Translations under genes and position numbers: made by a program
Assembly: GCA_003116975.1 (NCBI GenBank)
Contig: BGKB01000014.1
Coordinates: 576,601-640,600 of the forward strand
From: Aurantiochytrium sp. KH105
Taxonomy: Eukaryota > Sar > Bigyra > Thraustochytrida > Thraustochytriidae
Reading direction: 5' to 3'
DNA length: 64,000 nucleotides
Shown: piece after piece, positions 36,076-46,628 of the stretch
Layout: the number at the start of each line of letters is the position of its first letter
Position numbering within the stretch: position 1 is the first letter of the stretch
Notes under the pieces: model-generated
The model's database searches: none
Told to the model about the DNA's origin: nothing
Seen by the model: the letters and a program-made list of their open reading frames with translations, nothing else

Positions 36076-39000
36076 CTAAGGAGCAGACTGGTTCCGGGAA
36101 AGATGCACAAAGACCTCCTCGAGTGTCGTGGCCGAAAGGCCAAAGTCAACAATGCCAAGTTCGTCTCGCGCACTTTCAATCTTTCGAATTGCTTCGGAAA
36201 GAACGATTTCGGCACGATCAATCTCAAAGTTAGAAGTACCAGCGATTTGCTCATTGCGCAACTTGGCCGAAGGAAAAACCGACGTGACAAAGGCGAGCAC
36301 GCGCGCGTGAGCGGCGTCTGTCTTTTCGTTTGTAGTGATGGAACACGTGTATCCCTTTCCAAAACGCTGTTTGAGCTCCGCGGGAGTTCCGATGCACTGC
36401 ACGAGCCCATGCGACATAATGGCAACGCGGTCCGCGAGCAAATCGGCCTCCTCCATAGAGTGCGTGGTGAGAACGACGGCTTTGTCGCCCTTGGCACGAG
36501 AAATAACCTGGATAAGCTGTTGTCGGGAAGCAGGGTCGAGACCTGTGCTCGGTTCGTCGAGATAGACGACGAGGGGATCTGCGATGAGGGAAATGGCCGT
36601 GGAAAGACGACGCTTCATACCGCCCGAGTACTTTCCTGCAGGCCGCTTGCCAGCATATGCCAAGTTGACGTCAATGAGGGCTTGTTTCACGGCTTGAGCG
36701 AGCTCTGTGCCGCGCAAACCCTTAAGACGGCCGTAGAATCGCAAGTGTTCTGGACCGCTGAGCGATTCCCAGATAATGTCATGTTGAGGGCAGACACCCA
36801 TGCGCTGGTAGATTTTGTCCAAAGCCGTGCGGATCGAAAAGCCTTGCACGACAGCATTGCCAGAGGTAGGGGGAAATAGCCCAGTCAGGCAATTAATTGT
36901 GGTCGTCTTTCCGGCGCCGTTATGACCCAAAAGCGCAAAGCATTCTTGCGCGCGGATCGCCAATGAGACGGATTTGACAGCAACCTTGTCTTTGTTGTAT
37001 CGCTTGTGCAAACGTGCGACGCGGACAAGTTCATCCGCATCTTCGCGCACAGCGCGTTCATGCTCGGCCTTGACGTCTGCTGGAAGGGAAGCTTCGTCGA
37101 TTCCAGGCGGCACGGGTTCCCCTGCAAGACCCTTTGACTCGTCGACAGAAGACGGACTCCAGAACGACTTGCGAAGAAAGAAGAGGGGGTGCTCTGGGAC
37201 ACCGTAGCCAACGGCGAGGACCTTGTCCAAGTACCACAGCAGCGCGCCAAAAATGAAAATGTGCATCCACATGTAAATGATGCACCGACGTACAGCGCCG
37301 TCGGCAAAGGTTGACCAGTTCGCCATCGTGATGGGTTCCTTGAAAGCCCCCGCAAGACCGAGCCAGAGTACAGCGCGAATCATGACGAGAGGCGGCACAA
37401 GCATATACACCGTGAATGCGGACTCTGTGGAATTCGGATCTTCCGTCAGCGTCTGGATAAGACTTGCACCCGTGGTGTTGAGTATGAGCATGAAGAGAAA
37501 GACGCCAGCCGTGCTCGTGCGCGATGACTTGAAAAAGACAGAGAGGAACATGGCAAAGATGACGAGAAGATTGCCCCATGAAAAGAGGAACCAGAAAATG
37601 ACGCCAGAATCGTGCAATGCAAATGTCTGTACGTTTGCAGCAATGCCCATAATCCACATCATGGCCGCCATAAGCACGTACTGTGCAAAGTAAAAAATGT
37701 AGTTCACTACCCAGTAAACACGCATACTGAGCCCCATCATCTTCATGATCATGCGCAGACGATTCTCTTTTTCGTAGACGACCAAGTTGACCACAACAAA
37801 CATGTGTGCCAGCAGCAGGTACGGAAACAGGGAGATGCCGATGAAGTCAAGGACCGAAAGCGCCAAGAAACCTTGGAGAAGGTCGCATTTTAGTGTTGTT
37901 TCCGAGCCATTAAGCCACGCGTCCCGGTTACAGTAAAAGGCCTGCGGAAATGTCTCTGTGAGAAGCTGCACACCGTGGCCGGTCGCCCGGCGCACAAAAG
38001 CATCGTCCATAGCGTTTACGAGAGCTTTCCAATTGCCATGTTTGGAATTAGAGGTGCCTGAATTGTTGTAAAACGCTGTAAAGTTGAGCGAGGTTGCTGT
38101 GCTTTCGTGAACTTCGTAAGCCTGCCAGTGGGCGTGATATTGGTGCTTAAAGTGCTCCGAGGCTGGCGGCAAGTACACGCTTGCGGCACGCATTAGGTCT
38201 GTTTCGACGTGCTTGCCGCCCCATTGATCAAAGATGCCCTCTTTGCGCATGATATCCCCGGTGGCATAGGCTTGATTAAAGGAGAGTCCTCTTATGGCGT
38301 CAAAATTTTGTGCAAAGGCACACAGGTTGGCAAAGGTACGGGTTGCGTTCAGTGCATTGCCACTGGCATTCGCGTCTGCGGTAATGGCGTTTTCGGCAGC
38401 AAGACTAAAGCCTGGCACATTACACGAGCGACTGAGGTAAGTAAGAGGGTCAATGCGCGTCGTGTAAATCTCAAGATATGCTGCCATATTGGCAAAGCTA
38501 GTGGCAGCGCGCTGGGCAAAGTCTTGTACGTACGACTGCATAAATGTATCGAGCCGAATGTTTCCAAGCAGTTCGCTCTTTGTCGTTACTGTATCGAGCG
38601 TCTCGATGTAGCTAGCAAGGTCTGTGCCATCAAAGTGCGCCCAAAGTTTGGCGTCCGAGATGGCGAGACAATCTTCGCGTTCCTCTTGCCATGCGTAAAT
38701 TTGAGTCATTTGCGCATCGGTTGGCACGATTGTATCCCCGTTCGCAGCGCGGGAACAAATACCAAGGCCAGAATTTTGGGTGCTGGTACCATTGTTTGAG
38801 TCAACGTAGTCTGCAGCAGTTTGTAATGCACGGATCTCGGTCTGGCATGATGCTGCGGCGGTGCCAGCGAGGCCTTGGCAGGCTTCACTTTCGTCAAAAT
38901 GGTTCGCATATATGAGCTCGCAGGTATTGTTTCGCAAGAGGAAGTTGAGATTCGCCCACCACTCCCAAAGCTCGGCGCTTGCTTCGCGTGTGGCGGTGCT

Positions 39001-42000
39001 CGCATTTACGTCGACAGCACGAGCACCAAGCTGCGCCGTCCGCTGCGCGTCGGCAAAGATTGGCACATCCTTGTAAAGGGGGACTTCAAGGCCCGTAAAG
39101 CATCCATCTGCACCGCAATTCGGGTTAATGCCGCCTCTTCGACCCGAGGTTGCAATTTCGCCGACTGAGGGTCGCAGCTGGGACGGAAAGCTGGCGGTAG
39201 CAAGATTTTCAATGCACTCGAGATCATAACCGACAGAGAGGCATTCCTCTTTGGTGATAATGCCGGATCCGCACATGGCCTCCAGCTTGAATGGTGTGAG
39301 CAAGGCGGCATCGAGAAGGAGCAAGAGAAGCATGATGAAGACGGGGAAAACCGTGATCATGCAGCAGCTCGTCTTTTGCTTGCACTGATAGGTCATAGAT
39401 TTGCGCAAGAGTGCGTTAAACTGAACTCTGACCCCCATATCACGAACCTTGAATTCGCTCGTCCGATCCTGAACACTCTGTGCGCCTTGCGCGGTATTGT
39501 CGATAAAGTGGTCGCTTTGCGAAAGGTGGATGAAGACCTCTTCCAATGTTGAGAGGCTGAGAGCGAGGTCGGCAATTCCAAGTTCCTTTTGGGATGATTC
39601 GAGCGCAGCCAAAAACTCAACAAGGACATCTGGATTCTCGACACGAGGGAGCTGGGCGACAATATGATTGTCTCCTGCGCTCGAGGTTGGGGCAGCGCCT
39701 CCGCTGGTTCCGATTTCGGTCCCCTGCGGAGCTTTGCTGCGCACCATGTCCTCGACTTTCGCGCGAGAGGCCCCGGAATTGAGCAGCAGCGAGAGACGGT
39801 AGCCCCGGCCGTACTTGGACTTGAGTCGGAGACTTGTTCCTAAAGCCTGCATGCGACCCTTGCTCATGACGCCAATGCGGTCTCCGAGGATATCAGCTTC
39901 TTCCATGGAATGCGTGGTGAGGATGATGACGCGACCTTTTTTGGCCTGGTTGATCATGTCCCATACTTCGCGACGCGTTTCGACGTCCATGCCCGTGGTC
40001 GGTTCGTCGAGTGTCACAAGTTTAGGATCACCGATGAGCGCGATCGCAATGGAGAGTCGTCGCTTCATGCCGCCACTAAAGGCTGCCGAAGGGCTGTCCG
40101 CAGCACTTGTGAGCGAGGTTTGTTCGAGACGAAGCGCGACCTCGTTTTCAATTTGATCCTGTGGCATGCCCTTGATGACAGCAAAGAGACGCAAATGCTC
40201 CCGCGCCGTCAACTTGTCCCAGAGAATGTCGTGTTGGGGGCATACGCCCATAAATTTGCGGATCTCTCCCATGTCGTGCACGACGGAACGCCCAAAGACG
40301 GAGATGTCGCCTGAGGTGACATCTGCGTTGCCCGCGAGCATGCGCAAGGTGGTGGTCTTTCCTGCGCCGTTGTGCCCAAGGAGAACAAAGCATGAGTTTG
40401 TGTCGATGCCGAGATCGATGCCGCGAACGGCATGGAAATCGGTTTCGAAGAAGCCTCCGCGAAAGGTTTTGCGAAGGTGGTCAAATAGAATTGCAATTTC
40501 GCGCCCTCCAAAGTCTCGTGAGCGCACCGCGATGGTCTCGTCTGCTACATCTTGGTCTGTGTCTGGTTCAATGTCTTTCGCAGCGACCTCGCGAGTGGCG
40601 GCGTCTGCTTTTTGTGTTTGCGGCGTGACTTGAGCGCGGCGAGGAGAAGGTCGAATCGGGATCCAGAAGGAAGGTTTGAGGAAGAAGATGAAGGAGTCGC
40701 GCTTGCCATATTCGTTGGGAATCACGTGGTCCAGGTACCATGCGACAAATGTGAGAATGAGAAAACCACGAACGAGGGCTCCAAAGGAGTCCTGAAGAGT
40801 CCAAATAGCACTCTCGCCATCGTCATTGGGTGGGAGGATGTTGAGCATGCGGTCTCCCCAGGCTAGACCTAGATTAGAGGACCCAGAACTTTCAGCGATC
40901 ATCTTGTCAAGAACGTGGAAGAAGGAGAAGATGGGCAGCAGACTCATGATCATGCGTGCTGTGTCATCTGCCGGATCGCCAGTCTGCATGAGCAGCGGGA
41001 CCATGACCGGGGCCGCGATGAATGTGAGAATGAAGATGGCTATGCCCATGAGTCTTGCGTTGGAGGTATTGCGCGTCAACGTAGAAAAGAGAAAGGCAAG
41101 CGAGGTAAAGGACATGGAGGAGAGCCAAAAGAAAACGAGCAAAAGGCTTGTCGCAGTCTCGGCGAAGAGCTCGAGGCCGAAAATTGTGCCAAAGGCCACG
41201 AGTAAGAGGACCATGAGTGTATTGACAAAAGTATTGACGAGGAACCAAGAGGTCCAGTATGCCGTGTAGGTCATGCCCATTTGCTTCATGGCCTCGACGA
41301 GATGAAGCTCCTTTTCCTCAACGATGAGCGTGAGCTGGATGACATAGTTGAAGCTGACCGCAATGTAGAGAAAAGAAGGCCCAAAGGAAGCGACAACGTC
41401 AAAATTTGAGGCCATGTCAGGATGTGGAAAGTCCGAGAAGGATGCTCGGATATCCGCCTCCTCGGCGCCAAAGTGAGAAGCAAGGGCCGCGTCAATTGCG
41501 GTCTGCATGGGAATGGCGACCTCGGCATAGGGATTGTCGCATCCCCAGGTTCCAATGGCTGCGCAGTGCTTGGTTTCGTTGACTTGTAACACGTACGTAA
41601 AGACATCGTGGTCGTCCCAAGTCTCGATGCTGGTCCAATCCTCAACATTTGTAAAGTAGACAGCGGCCAGAGTTTGGTTTTGATGTGCAAGAATCCACGA
41701 CTTAAGCTCGTCAGCAGCGTCAAAGCGCCTAGTACGAGCCTTCTCAACGTCGAGGCGCGAGCGAACAATGTCCATGACGAGTTCGAACTCCTCGAGTGCG
41801 TCGCTGGAGACCTGATACTCAGTGGCATATACAAAATCGTAGCAGTCGACGGGAGCGACACAGTGTCGCATTGTTGAAGCGTCAACGACGCTCGGACGCA
41901 GCGTCTCCACCAAGTACTGGTCTTGCTCGTTGAGACGTGTCACGGCATTGTCCATGATGAGCAGCAGTAAGAGAAAAAAGACACCGATCCCAAGCTGCGT

Positions 42001-42102
42001 GGCTGTGGCCACTTTGTTCCTCCATTGTAAGATGGCATTCTTTTTCACCAGGACGCTCACCTGGCGAACGAACTCGCGCGCGTACGCTTTCAGCTCCTGC
42101 AT
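36076..42102 (-). CDS. ABCA-family full ABC transporter, 2008 aa
   Basis: This is a single uninterrupted gene with the A-subfamily order TMD1-NBD1-TMD2-NBD2. A first TM helix near residues 35-52 (LGIGVFFLLLLLIMDN) is followed by a large extracytosolic loop and then a cluster of helices. NBD1 has Walker A GHNGAGKTT (about 575), signature SGGMKRRLS (about 674) and Walker B LVTLDEPTTGMD. NBD2 has GHNGAGKTT (about 1725), SGGMKRRLS (about 1824) and VVYLDEPSTGLD. All catalytic motifs look intact in both halves. ABCA proteins move lipids or sterols across membranes. The Met at 42102 directly precedes the typical short N-terminal amphipathic segment (LKAYAREFVRQ). Confidence 0.97.
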   Translation of the reverse strand: MQELKAYAREFVRQVSVLVKKNAILQWRNKVATATQLGIGVFFLLLLLIMDNAVTRLNEQDQYLVETLRPSVVDASTMRHCVAPVDCYDFVYATEYQVSSDALEEFELVMDIVRSRLDVEKARTRRFDAADELKSWILAHQNQTLAAVYFTNVEDWTSIETWDDHDVFTYVLQVNETKHCAAIGTWGCDNPYAEVAIPMQTAIDAALASHFGAEEADIRASFSDFPHPDMASNFDVVASFGPSFLYIAVSFNYVIQLTLIVEEKELHLVEAMKQMGMTYTAYWTSWFLVNTFVNTLMVLLLVAFGTIFGLELFAETATSLLLVFFWLSSMSFTSLAFLFSTLTRNTSNARLMGIAIFILTFIAAPVMVPLLMQTGDPADDTARMIMSLLPIFSFFHVLDKMIAESSGSSNLGLAWGDRMLNILPPNDDGESAIWTLQDSFGALVRGFLILTFVAWYLDHVIPNEYGKRDSFIFFLKPSFWIPIRPSPRRAQVTPQTQKADAATREVAAKDIEPDTDQDVADETIAVRSRDFGGREIAILFDHLRKTFRGGFFETDFHAVRGIDLGIDTNSCFVLLGHNGAGKTTTLRMLAGNADVTSGDISVFGRSVVHDMGEIRKFMGVCPQHDILWDKLTAREHLRLFAVIKGMPQDQIENEVALRLEQTSLTSAADSPSAAFSGGMKRRLSIAIALIGDPKLVTLDEPTTGMDVETRREVWDMINQAKKGRVIILTTHSMEEADILGDRIGVMSKGRMQALGTSLRLKSKYGRGYRLSLLLNSGASRAKVEDMVRSKAPQGTEIGTSGGAAPTSSAGDNHIVAQLPRVENPDVLVEFLAALESSQKELGIADLALSLSTLEEVFIHLSQSDHFIDNTAQGAQSVQDRTSEFKVRDMGVRVQFNALLRKSMTYQCKQKTSCCMITVFPVFIMLLLLLLDAALLTPFKLEAMCGSGIITKEECLSVGYDLECIENLATASFPSQLRPSVGEIATSGRRGGINPNCGADGCFTGLEVPLYKDVPIFADAQRTAQLGARAVDVNASTATREASAELWEWWANLNFLLRNNTCELIYANHFDESEACQGLAGTAAASCQTEIRALQTAADYVDSNNGTSTQNSGLGICSRAANGDTIVPTDAQMTQIYAWQEEREDCLAISDAKLWAHFDGTDLASYIETLDTVTTKSELLGNIRLDTFMQSYVQDFAQRAATSFANMAAYLEIYTTRIDPLTYLSRSCNVPGFSLAAENAITADANASGNALNATRTFANLCAFAQNFDAIRGLSFNQAYATGDIMRKEGIFDQWGGKHVETDLMRAASVYLPPASEHFKHQYHAHWQAYEVHESTATSLNFTAFYNNSGTSNSKHGNWKALVNAMDDAFVRRATGHGVQLLTETFPQAFYCNRDAWLNGSETTLKCDLLQGFLALSVLDFIGISLFPYLLLAHMFVVVNLVVYEKENRLRMIMKMMGLSMRVYWVVNYIFYFAQYVLMAAMMWIMGIAANVQTFALHDSGVIFWFLFSWGNLLVIFAMFLSVFFKSSRTSTAGVFLFMLILNTTGASLIQTLTEDPNSTESAFTVYMLVPPLVMIRAVLWLGLAGAFKEPITMANWSTFADGAVRRCIIYMWMHIFIFGALLWYLDKVLAVGYGVPEHPLFFLRKSFWSPSSVDESKGLAGEPVPPGIDEASLPADVKAEHERAVREDADELVRVARLHKRYNKDKVAVKSVSLAIRAQECFALLGHNGAGKTTTINCLTGLFPPTSGNAVVQGFSIRTALDKIYQRMGVCPQHDIIWESLSGPEHLRFYGRLKGLRGTELAQAVKQALIDVNLAYAGKRPAGKYSGGMKRRLSTAISLIADPLVVYLDEPSTGLDPASRQQLIQVISRAKGDKAVVLTTHSMEEADLLADRVAIMSHGLVQCIGTPAELKQRFGKGYTCSITTNEKTDAAHARVLAFVTSVFPSAKLRNEQIAGTSNFEIDRAEIVLSEAIRKIESARDELGIVDFGLSATTLEEVFVHLSRNQSAP

Positions 42103-42720
42103 CGTGAATGCGTTTTGCCCTAGGCCTTCAAGGCAGTGTGAATCCGGTCCGAGAGTCTCACAATTTGACCGTTATGGCCACGTCTTCAAGCCCTTTCAGC
42201 TTCCATTTGGGAACAGCTAACCGTAGACACGATTGTCTCATGTCTATGTGTCGCACGGGGGTCGCTGGGGCCCTGTTAATAACTGACAGAGTGCCTCACG
42301 ACACTGCACACGGAGTTGGTACGGATTTTTCTTTATTCATTGTCAGTTTCCTCCCAACAGACATCTTGACCAAATAGAAGGGGCGGGGAAGGAAGGGATT
42401 GTCAATGTGTAGAGCGGTTGCTGCAGTCGCAGCTGCATGCAAGCCAGCGGCTTCCTACTTGGCCGACCACATGGAGGGGAACCGTTTTTTAATAGCAGAT
42501 TACTACCGATGACACCGTCAAACTTCTAGGGCCTTAGGCCCAGGCTCAGGCTCGAGTGAGAGTACGTGGCTGAAAAATGCAAACACTCGAGAGCCTCGCT
42601 TACTACAGTTCGGTTGATCAGTCGATCGAGCGATCGATTGAGCCACGACAGCTCTCTGATACGAGATCGTGAAAAGAAAAAGGCAAGAAAATGACATTTT
42701 TTAGTTTTATTTTCAAAAGA
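42103..42720. other. Spacer between the ABCA and crooked-neck genes
   Basis: 5' flank of ABCA and 3' flank of the crooked-neck gene. A TCGATCGAGCGATCGATTGA patch lies at about 42620-42641. No gene is supported. Confidence 0.65.
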
Positions 42721-44847
42721 TTACACATCGTCGAGATCGATTTCGTTGGCATCGTCGGTTTTCTGACGCTTGCTTTGCATCCATGCTCTGGCCTTTTGTA
42801 GAAGAGCAAGGCCCTTTTGAGGATCGTCGGGAAAAACGTAATCAATGTACTCTTCAACGCCGCCGTTGTCATCCATTTCACGACGCCGCTTGAGCTGTCT
42901 TGGTTGCAAGGCTTGAACCTTTGCAACCATGGCAGCGTCGCCAAGCTTTCGCTCTGTGTCGAGCCACGAACGCAGGAGAAGCGCGCGGTCTTCCTTGATG
43001 TCAATATCGTCGGGAGCGTCTGCTTGACGAGCCTTGAGCTTATCATAGGCACGCTGAAAGACGTTGCGCCCGGCTTGAGGATCGGCGCGGTTGTGAAAGG
43101 CCTCGAATTTGGCAAAAGATATCCATACCTTGACATGATCGGTGCGCTCAAGGAGGCGCTCGTAGAGCTTGCGAGCATTTGCGCGGGACTTTGTCGTATC
43201 GATTTTGATCTCAAAGTCGATGTAACGTTTCCAGAGCGTCTCAGGCATGTCGAGCACGGGCTGGTTGATGGCGAGTTCGAATATGGCGCGACTGCGGCGC
43301 GTCTCCCCGACGCTATGTTCGAGCGCGGCGTAGCGTTCCCGAACGAGGCAGTTTTGCGGTGCAAACTCGAGGTACTTTTCATAAATGGAGCGGCAACGGT
43401 CGACGTTGCCGAGCTGGAGCTCGAGGTTGAGGTACATTTTGAAGATTTTGTCGCGCGGGCAGCGACCAATGGCCTCGCCGAGAAGCTTTCGCGCAGCGGT
43501 AAGATCTTTGTCACGGATCTCGAGCTGCGCCGCCAAGATCCAAATCTTGCTAAAGGTGAAGATCTTGTGCGGAATGCAGTCCAGACAGCGACGGTACACT
43601 GCGCGTGCGCGAGCCAGGTCTTCCATGTGCATTTCCTCGAAGATGGCGAAATTGATCCAGAGGTAAATGTATCTCTTCCACATGCGCTTGTCAGACTGAG
43701 ATGGAGGCACGGAAGCGACTGCGCGATCAAAGGTTGCGCGCACGCGATCGCGCGCGGCGCCGAGACGCTTGCGCGCAAATGCCTTGTCCTGATCAGTGAG
43801 GAAGGAGCGCGCAGCGAGAGCGTGTGCCTCGGCGACTGCCTGCGCCTGCTCCATGCGCGTCCAGTCGAACCAGACATCGTAGGCGTAAGGCTTCGACTTG
43901 ACGGCAGCCTCATACTGTTCGCGACGCTTTTCGACCAGGACGGCTTCGATGGCATCGCTGTCACCGTGCTGGCGCTCAAAGGCGGCGTAGGCCTCGTAAA
44001 CTTGCCTCGATTCCGACTTTGGCAAGAGCTCGAGGGCCTGCTTGTAGATTGCACGCGCACGCTCAAACTCTTTGCAACGCTCCTCGAATTGTGCAAAGGC
44101 CAAGAAGAGGGACGGGCGTTTCGCCTCGGCGGGATCGAGCTCTTCGAAAGCGCGTTCGAGGACGCGGCGCGCCAGCGCGAGCTGCGCATTCCGCTCTTCC
44201 CACCGGCTGTAGCGAATGTAGGTTTTGGCTAACGGATGGCAACCGCAGGTGCGCTCCATCACGTCGCGCGCCTTTGCGACTTCGCCGTGGCGCATTTCAA
44301 AGTTTGCGTAGGCCGACCATGCTTCTACGTCTGGCTCCCATTTCATCCAACGCTCAAAGACGAGGCGAGCGAGGTCAATTTCGCGAAGCGACTCCTCAAG
44401 AAGAACATACTTTGTCCAGAGTTGGTTCATGCGGGGCAGATGGCTTACGGCGCGCCCGAGCACATTACGCGCAAAATTCACGAATCCATTGCGAATTTCA
44501 AAGTCCGCGTAGAAAATCCAGAGCTTGGGATCGCGATTGTGGCCTTCGACTGCGCGCTCCAGCACGGACCGCGCGTGGCGATAGTTCATTTGCGATTCTT
44601 CCCATTTGGCATATCTCGTGAAATGTGAGAGATTGACCATGGAGTGACGCAGTGCATCTTCGAAAGCCCTTCGCTTCTCCGCCTGGAGCATGCGCAGCTC
44701 CTCCTCATCGTGGATGCGCGTGCTCACGCGCAGCTCGCGGAGCTTCTTCTCGTCGTCCACGAGATGTTCCCTTGCGGCACGGACGAGCTGCTCCGCCGTC
44801 ACCTGCACCTGCGCGGGCGCGCGGTTCTTCACCTGGCGCTCCTCCAT
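42721..44847 (-). CDS. CRNKL1: Crooked-neck-like splicing factor (CLF1/SYF3), HAT repeats, 708 aa
   Basis: The ATG at 44847 opens MEERQVKNRAPAQVQVTAEQ, matching the human CRNKL1 N-terminus (VKNKAPAEVQITAEQ). The upstream Gly-rich frame starts at TTG and reads a GCC repeat, so it is excluded. Half-a-TPR (HAT) repeats fill residues 70-650, for example RYAKWEESQMNYRHARSVLE and LWTKYVLLEESLREIDLARL, each with the W/Y-x-x-Y-x-x-x-E pattern. The protein is a scaffold of the Prp19-associated (NTC) complex in spliceosome activation, consistent with the introns found in this window. The C-terminus is acidic (TDDANEIDLDDV). Confidence 0.96.
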   Translation of the reverse strand: MEERQVKNRAPAQVQVTAEQLVRAAREHLVDDEKKLRELRVSTRIHDEEELRMLQAEKRRAFEDALRHSMVNLSHFTRYAKWEESQMNYRHARSVLERAVEGHNRDPKLWIFYADFEIRNGFVNFARNVLGRAVSHLPRMNQLWTKYVLLEESLREIDLARLVFERWMKWEPDVEAWSAYANFEMRHGEVAKARDVMERTCGCHPLAKTYIRYSRWEERNAQLALARRVLERAFEELDPAEAKRPSLFLAFAQFEERCKEFERARAIYKQALELLPKSESRQVYEAYAAFERQHGDSDAIEAVLVEKRREQYEAAVKSKPYAYDVWFDWTRMEQAQAVAEAHALAARSFLTDQDKAFARKRLGAARDRVRATFDRAVASVPPSQSDKRMWKRYIYLWINFAIFEEMHMEDLARARAVYRRCLDCIPHKIFTFSKIWILAAQLEIRDKDLTAARKLLGEAIGRCPRDKIFKMYLNLELQLGNVDRCRSIYEKYLEFAPQNCLVRERYAALEHSVGETRRSRAIFELAINQPVLDMPETLWKRYIDFEIKIDTTKSRANARKLYERLLERTDHVKVWISFAKFEAFHNRADPQAGRNVFQRAYDKLKARQADAPDDIDIKEDRALLLRSWLDTERKLGDAAMVAKVQALQPRQLKRRREMDDNGGVEEYIDYVFPDDPQKGLALLQKARAWMQSKRQKTDDANEIDLDDV

Positions 44848-44883
44848 CCTGCCGTTCGCTCTCGCCGCCTCCTCCTCCCGGCG

Positions 44884-44886
<3 letters not shown>

Positions 44887-44918
<32 letters not shown>
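44887..44918. repeat. (GCC)10 array in the crooked-neck 5' leader
   Basis: About ten GCC units 40 bases upstream of the crooked-neck ATG. Confidence 0.93.
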
Positions 44919-44924
<6 letters not shown>

Positions 44925-45101
44925 CGCCGCGCCGGTCTGGCTGGCTGGTTGGCAAAGGCCAACACGTTTTGGTTTTGGCCTCTGGCGAGCAAGCAGGCAG
45001 GCAGGTTTTTCCGCTGCTTGTGTTATTCCCCCTGCACGGCGTGGCGCGGCGTGAGCAGCCGCGTCAGCCGCAGCAACGCTTCTTCTGCTGCCGGTTTTTC
45101 T

Positions 45102-45147
45102 CCTTCTTCTTCTTCTTCTTCTTCTTCTTCTTCTTCTTCTTCTTCGG
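45102..45147. repeat. (CTT)15 array
   Basis: About 15 CTT units; the minus strand is a pure GAA array. Confidence 0.95.
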
Positions 45148-45340
45148 CGAGCTCGCTGGTCCAAGGCCTCCGCGTTGGCGATGGCTCCCAAACATCTCAC
45201 TCAGGGCCGGCTCCCAAATCGCGTTGTGCAAGATCCAGACGTGCGACCCTGAGAGCCACTTTTTCTTTTCCTCCTCCTCCTTCTTCTTCTTCTTTTTCTT
45301 GTTTGGGTTGTTGTTCCTGGACTCGGTCGCGACTCCACTT

Positions 45341-45538
45341 ACAAACAAACAAACAAACAAACAAACAAACAAACAAACAAACAAACAAACAAACAAACAA
45401 ACAAACAAACAAACAAACAAACAAACAAACAAACAAACAAACAAACAAACAAACAAACAAACAAACAAACAAACAAACAAACAAACAAACAAACAAACAA
45501 ACAAACAAACAAACAAACAAACAAACAAACAAACAAAC
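45341..45538. repeat. (ACAA)n array, about 50 copies
   Basis: 198 bases of uninterrupted ACAA tetranucleotide, the longest simple repeat in the window. All six frames are open through it, which explains the spurious long ORFs there. Confidence 0.98.
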
Positions 45539-45824
45539 ACGCTCCGCCACGCGAACGGAGCGAGGCTCGAGCAAGCACAGCGCGCGCGGGGCCGGGCAGG
45601 AGCGCGCGCGCGAGCGCGGCGAGGCAGCCGCGGCGCCGGAGTTCCTCTCTCCCGCGGCTGCGGCCGAGCGGCGCGACCGGAGATCGTCCAGGACCGGCGG
45701 GTCCTTGGACGCGCGTGACCCAGCCGCGGACCGCGAGCAGGCGAGCGCTCGCCCGCGCGCCGGGCTCGCGCGGCTCTGCGGCGTGCAGCGGACGAGCCGC
45801 CTCTTATCCTTGGGGAAGAGGAGA

Positions 45825-46058
45825 ATGGCGCCTCAGGAGGCACCAAGCTGTGGCGGCTCAGGGGCCGGCGGCGGTGGCGAACAGCAAGATTCGCAGCAGC
45901 AGGGCCACCCTTCGCAGCAGCACCAGCAGCAGCAACAGCAGAGCCAGGAGGGCGAAGTGCACGATATCTTTGGCGATGTGAACTTGGGCGCCGCAATGCT
46001 CTTCCTCATGCTTTTGCATTTGCTCAAGTACACGATGCAGGATCCATGCTCGTGTTGA
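45825..46058 (+). CDS. Small Gln-rich single-pass membrane protein candidate, 77 aa
   Basis: The ATG at 45825 (MAPQEAPSCGGSGAGGGGE) opens a frame with a Gly and Gln-rich N-terminus. An ordered end follows: GEVHDIFGDVNLGAAM, then LFLMLLHLLKYTMQDP and CSC before TGA. The last 25 residues form one hydrophobic helix (about 54-70) with a Cys-containing tail. It is preceded by a GC-rich leader and is divergent from crooked-neck. No family recognised; the ordered C-terminus makes a chance ORF less likely but not excluded. Confidence 0.5.
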   Translation: MAPQEAPSCGGSGAGGGGEQQDSQQQGHPSQQHQQQQQQSQEGEVHDIFGDVNLGAAMLFLMLLHLLKYTMQDPCSC

Positions 46059-46628
46059 GAGCATCGTTGATTTCTCTCTTCTTTTATGATATCCGTCCCT
46101 TTCGGATTTGCGTGCTCGATAATGCATGCAAGCAAATTCATGTACACACCGCTCGATCAAGGGCGCATAGATCTCTGCTTGGCATTCGATAAACATTGCT
46201 TTCTCTTTTCCTTTTCTCCTTCTTCTTTCTTTTTTCGGGGGTCGGGGGTCGGGGGGGGGGGTTATTTTAGAATTTAGTTTGGTGATTCTATGTCAGATGA
46301 CGTCAAGCATTCATGGACTCTGGGAACGAAAAAGCCATGGGATGCGCCCCTTGTACGGGTCCATTTTTTTTTAAAACATGCGTTGCAACTCGTTCGCCGC
46401 GGCTTCTTTTCCTCCGCTTTTAGATCATCGTTGAACCACGTCTTGATGAAAAACAAACTGACAATCCAAGACTCGGCGTAGGCCAACGACATTGCGTAGT
46501 AGACACCTTTGCTTCTATATTGAATGAGGATAAAGAAGTAAACAAAAAAAGTTGCAAGAGACCGCGAAACAGCGAATGAATGCAAACGAAGATACCTTTT
46601 TTGTGAATTTGTAATTTGTTTGGAGAGA
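46059..46628. other. 3' interval between convergent genes
   Basis: T-rich and G-run sequence (poly-G near 46236-46262), with a minus-strand frame at 46274-46672 that overlaps the N-acetylglutamate synthase end and is not accepted. Probably 3' UTRs. Confidence 0.6.

Larger units (their letters stand above)
44848..45824. other. Divergent promoter interval packed with simple repeats
   Basis: It contains a GCC array (44887-44918), a CTT array (45102-45147) and the long ACAA array (45341-45538). Long frames through these arrays (Cys-Leu-Phe-Val or Thr-Asn-Lys-Gln repeats) are artefacts. GC-rich promoter-like sequence follows at 45560-45800. Confidence 0.75.

Noticed and set aside
42817-44232. 471-codon plus-strand frame antisense to the crooked-neck gene
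   Set aside because: It mirrors a strongly supported HAT-repeat gene; no domain is seen in this reading.
45064-45996. Long open frames through the ACAA array (Cys-Leu-Phe-Val on minus, Thr-Asn-Lys-Gln on plus)
   Set aside because: A four-base repeat without stops is open in every frame; the translation is pure repeat and has no gene structure.
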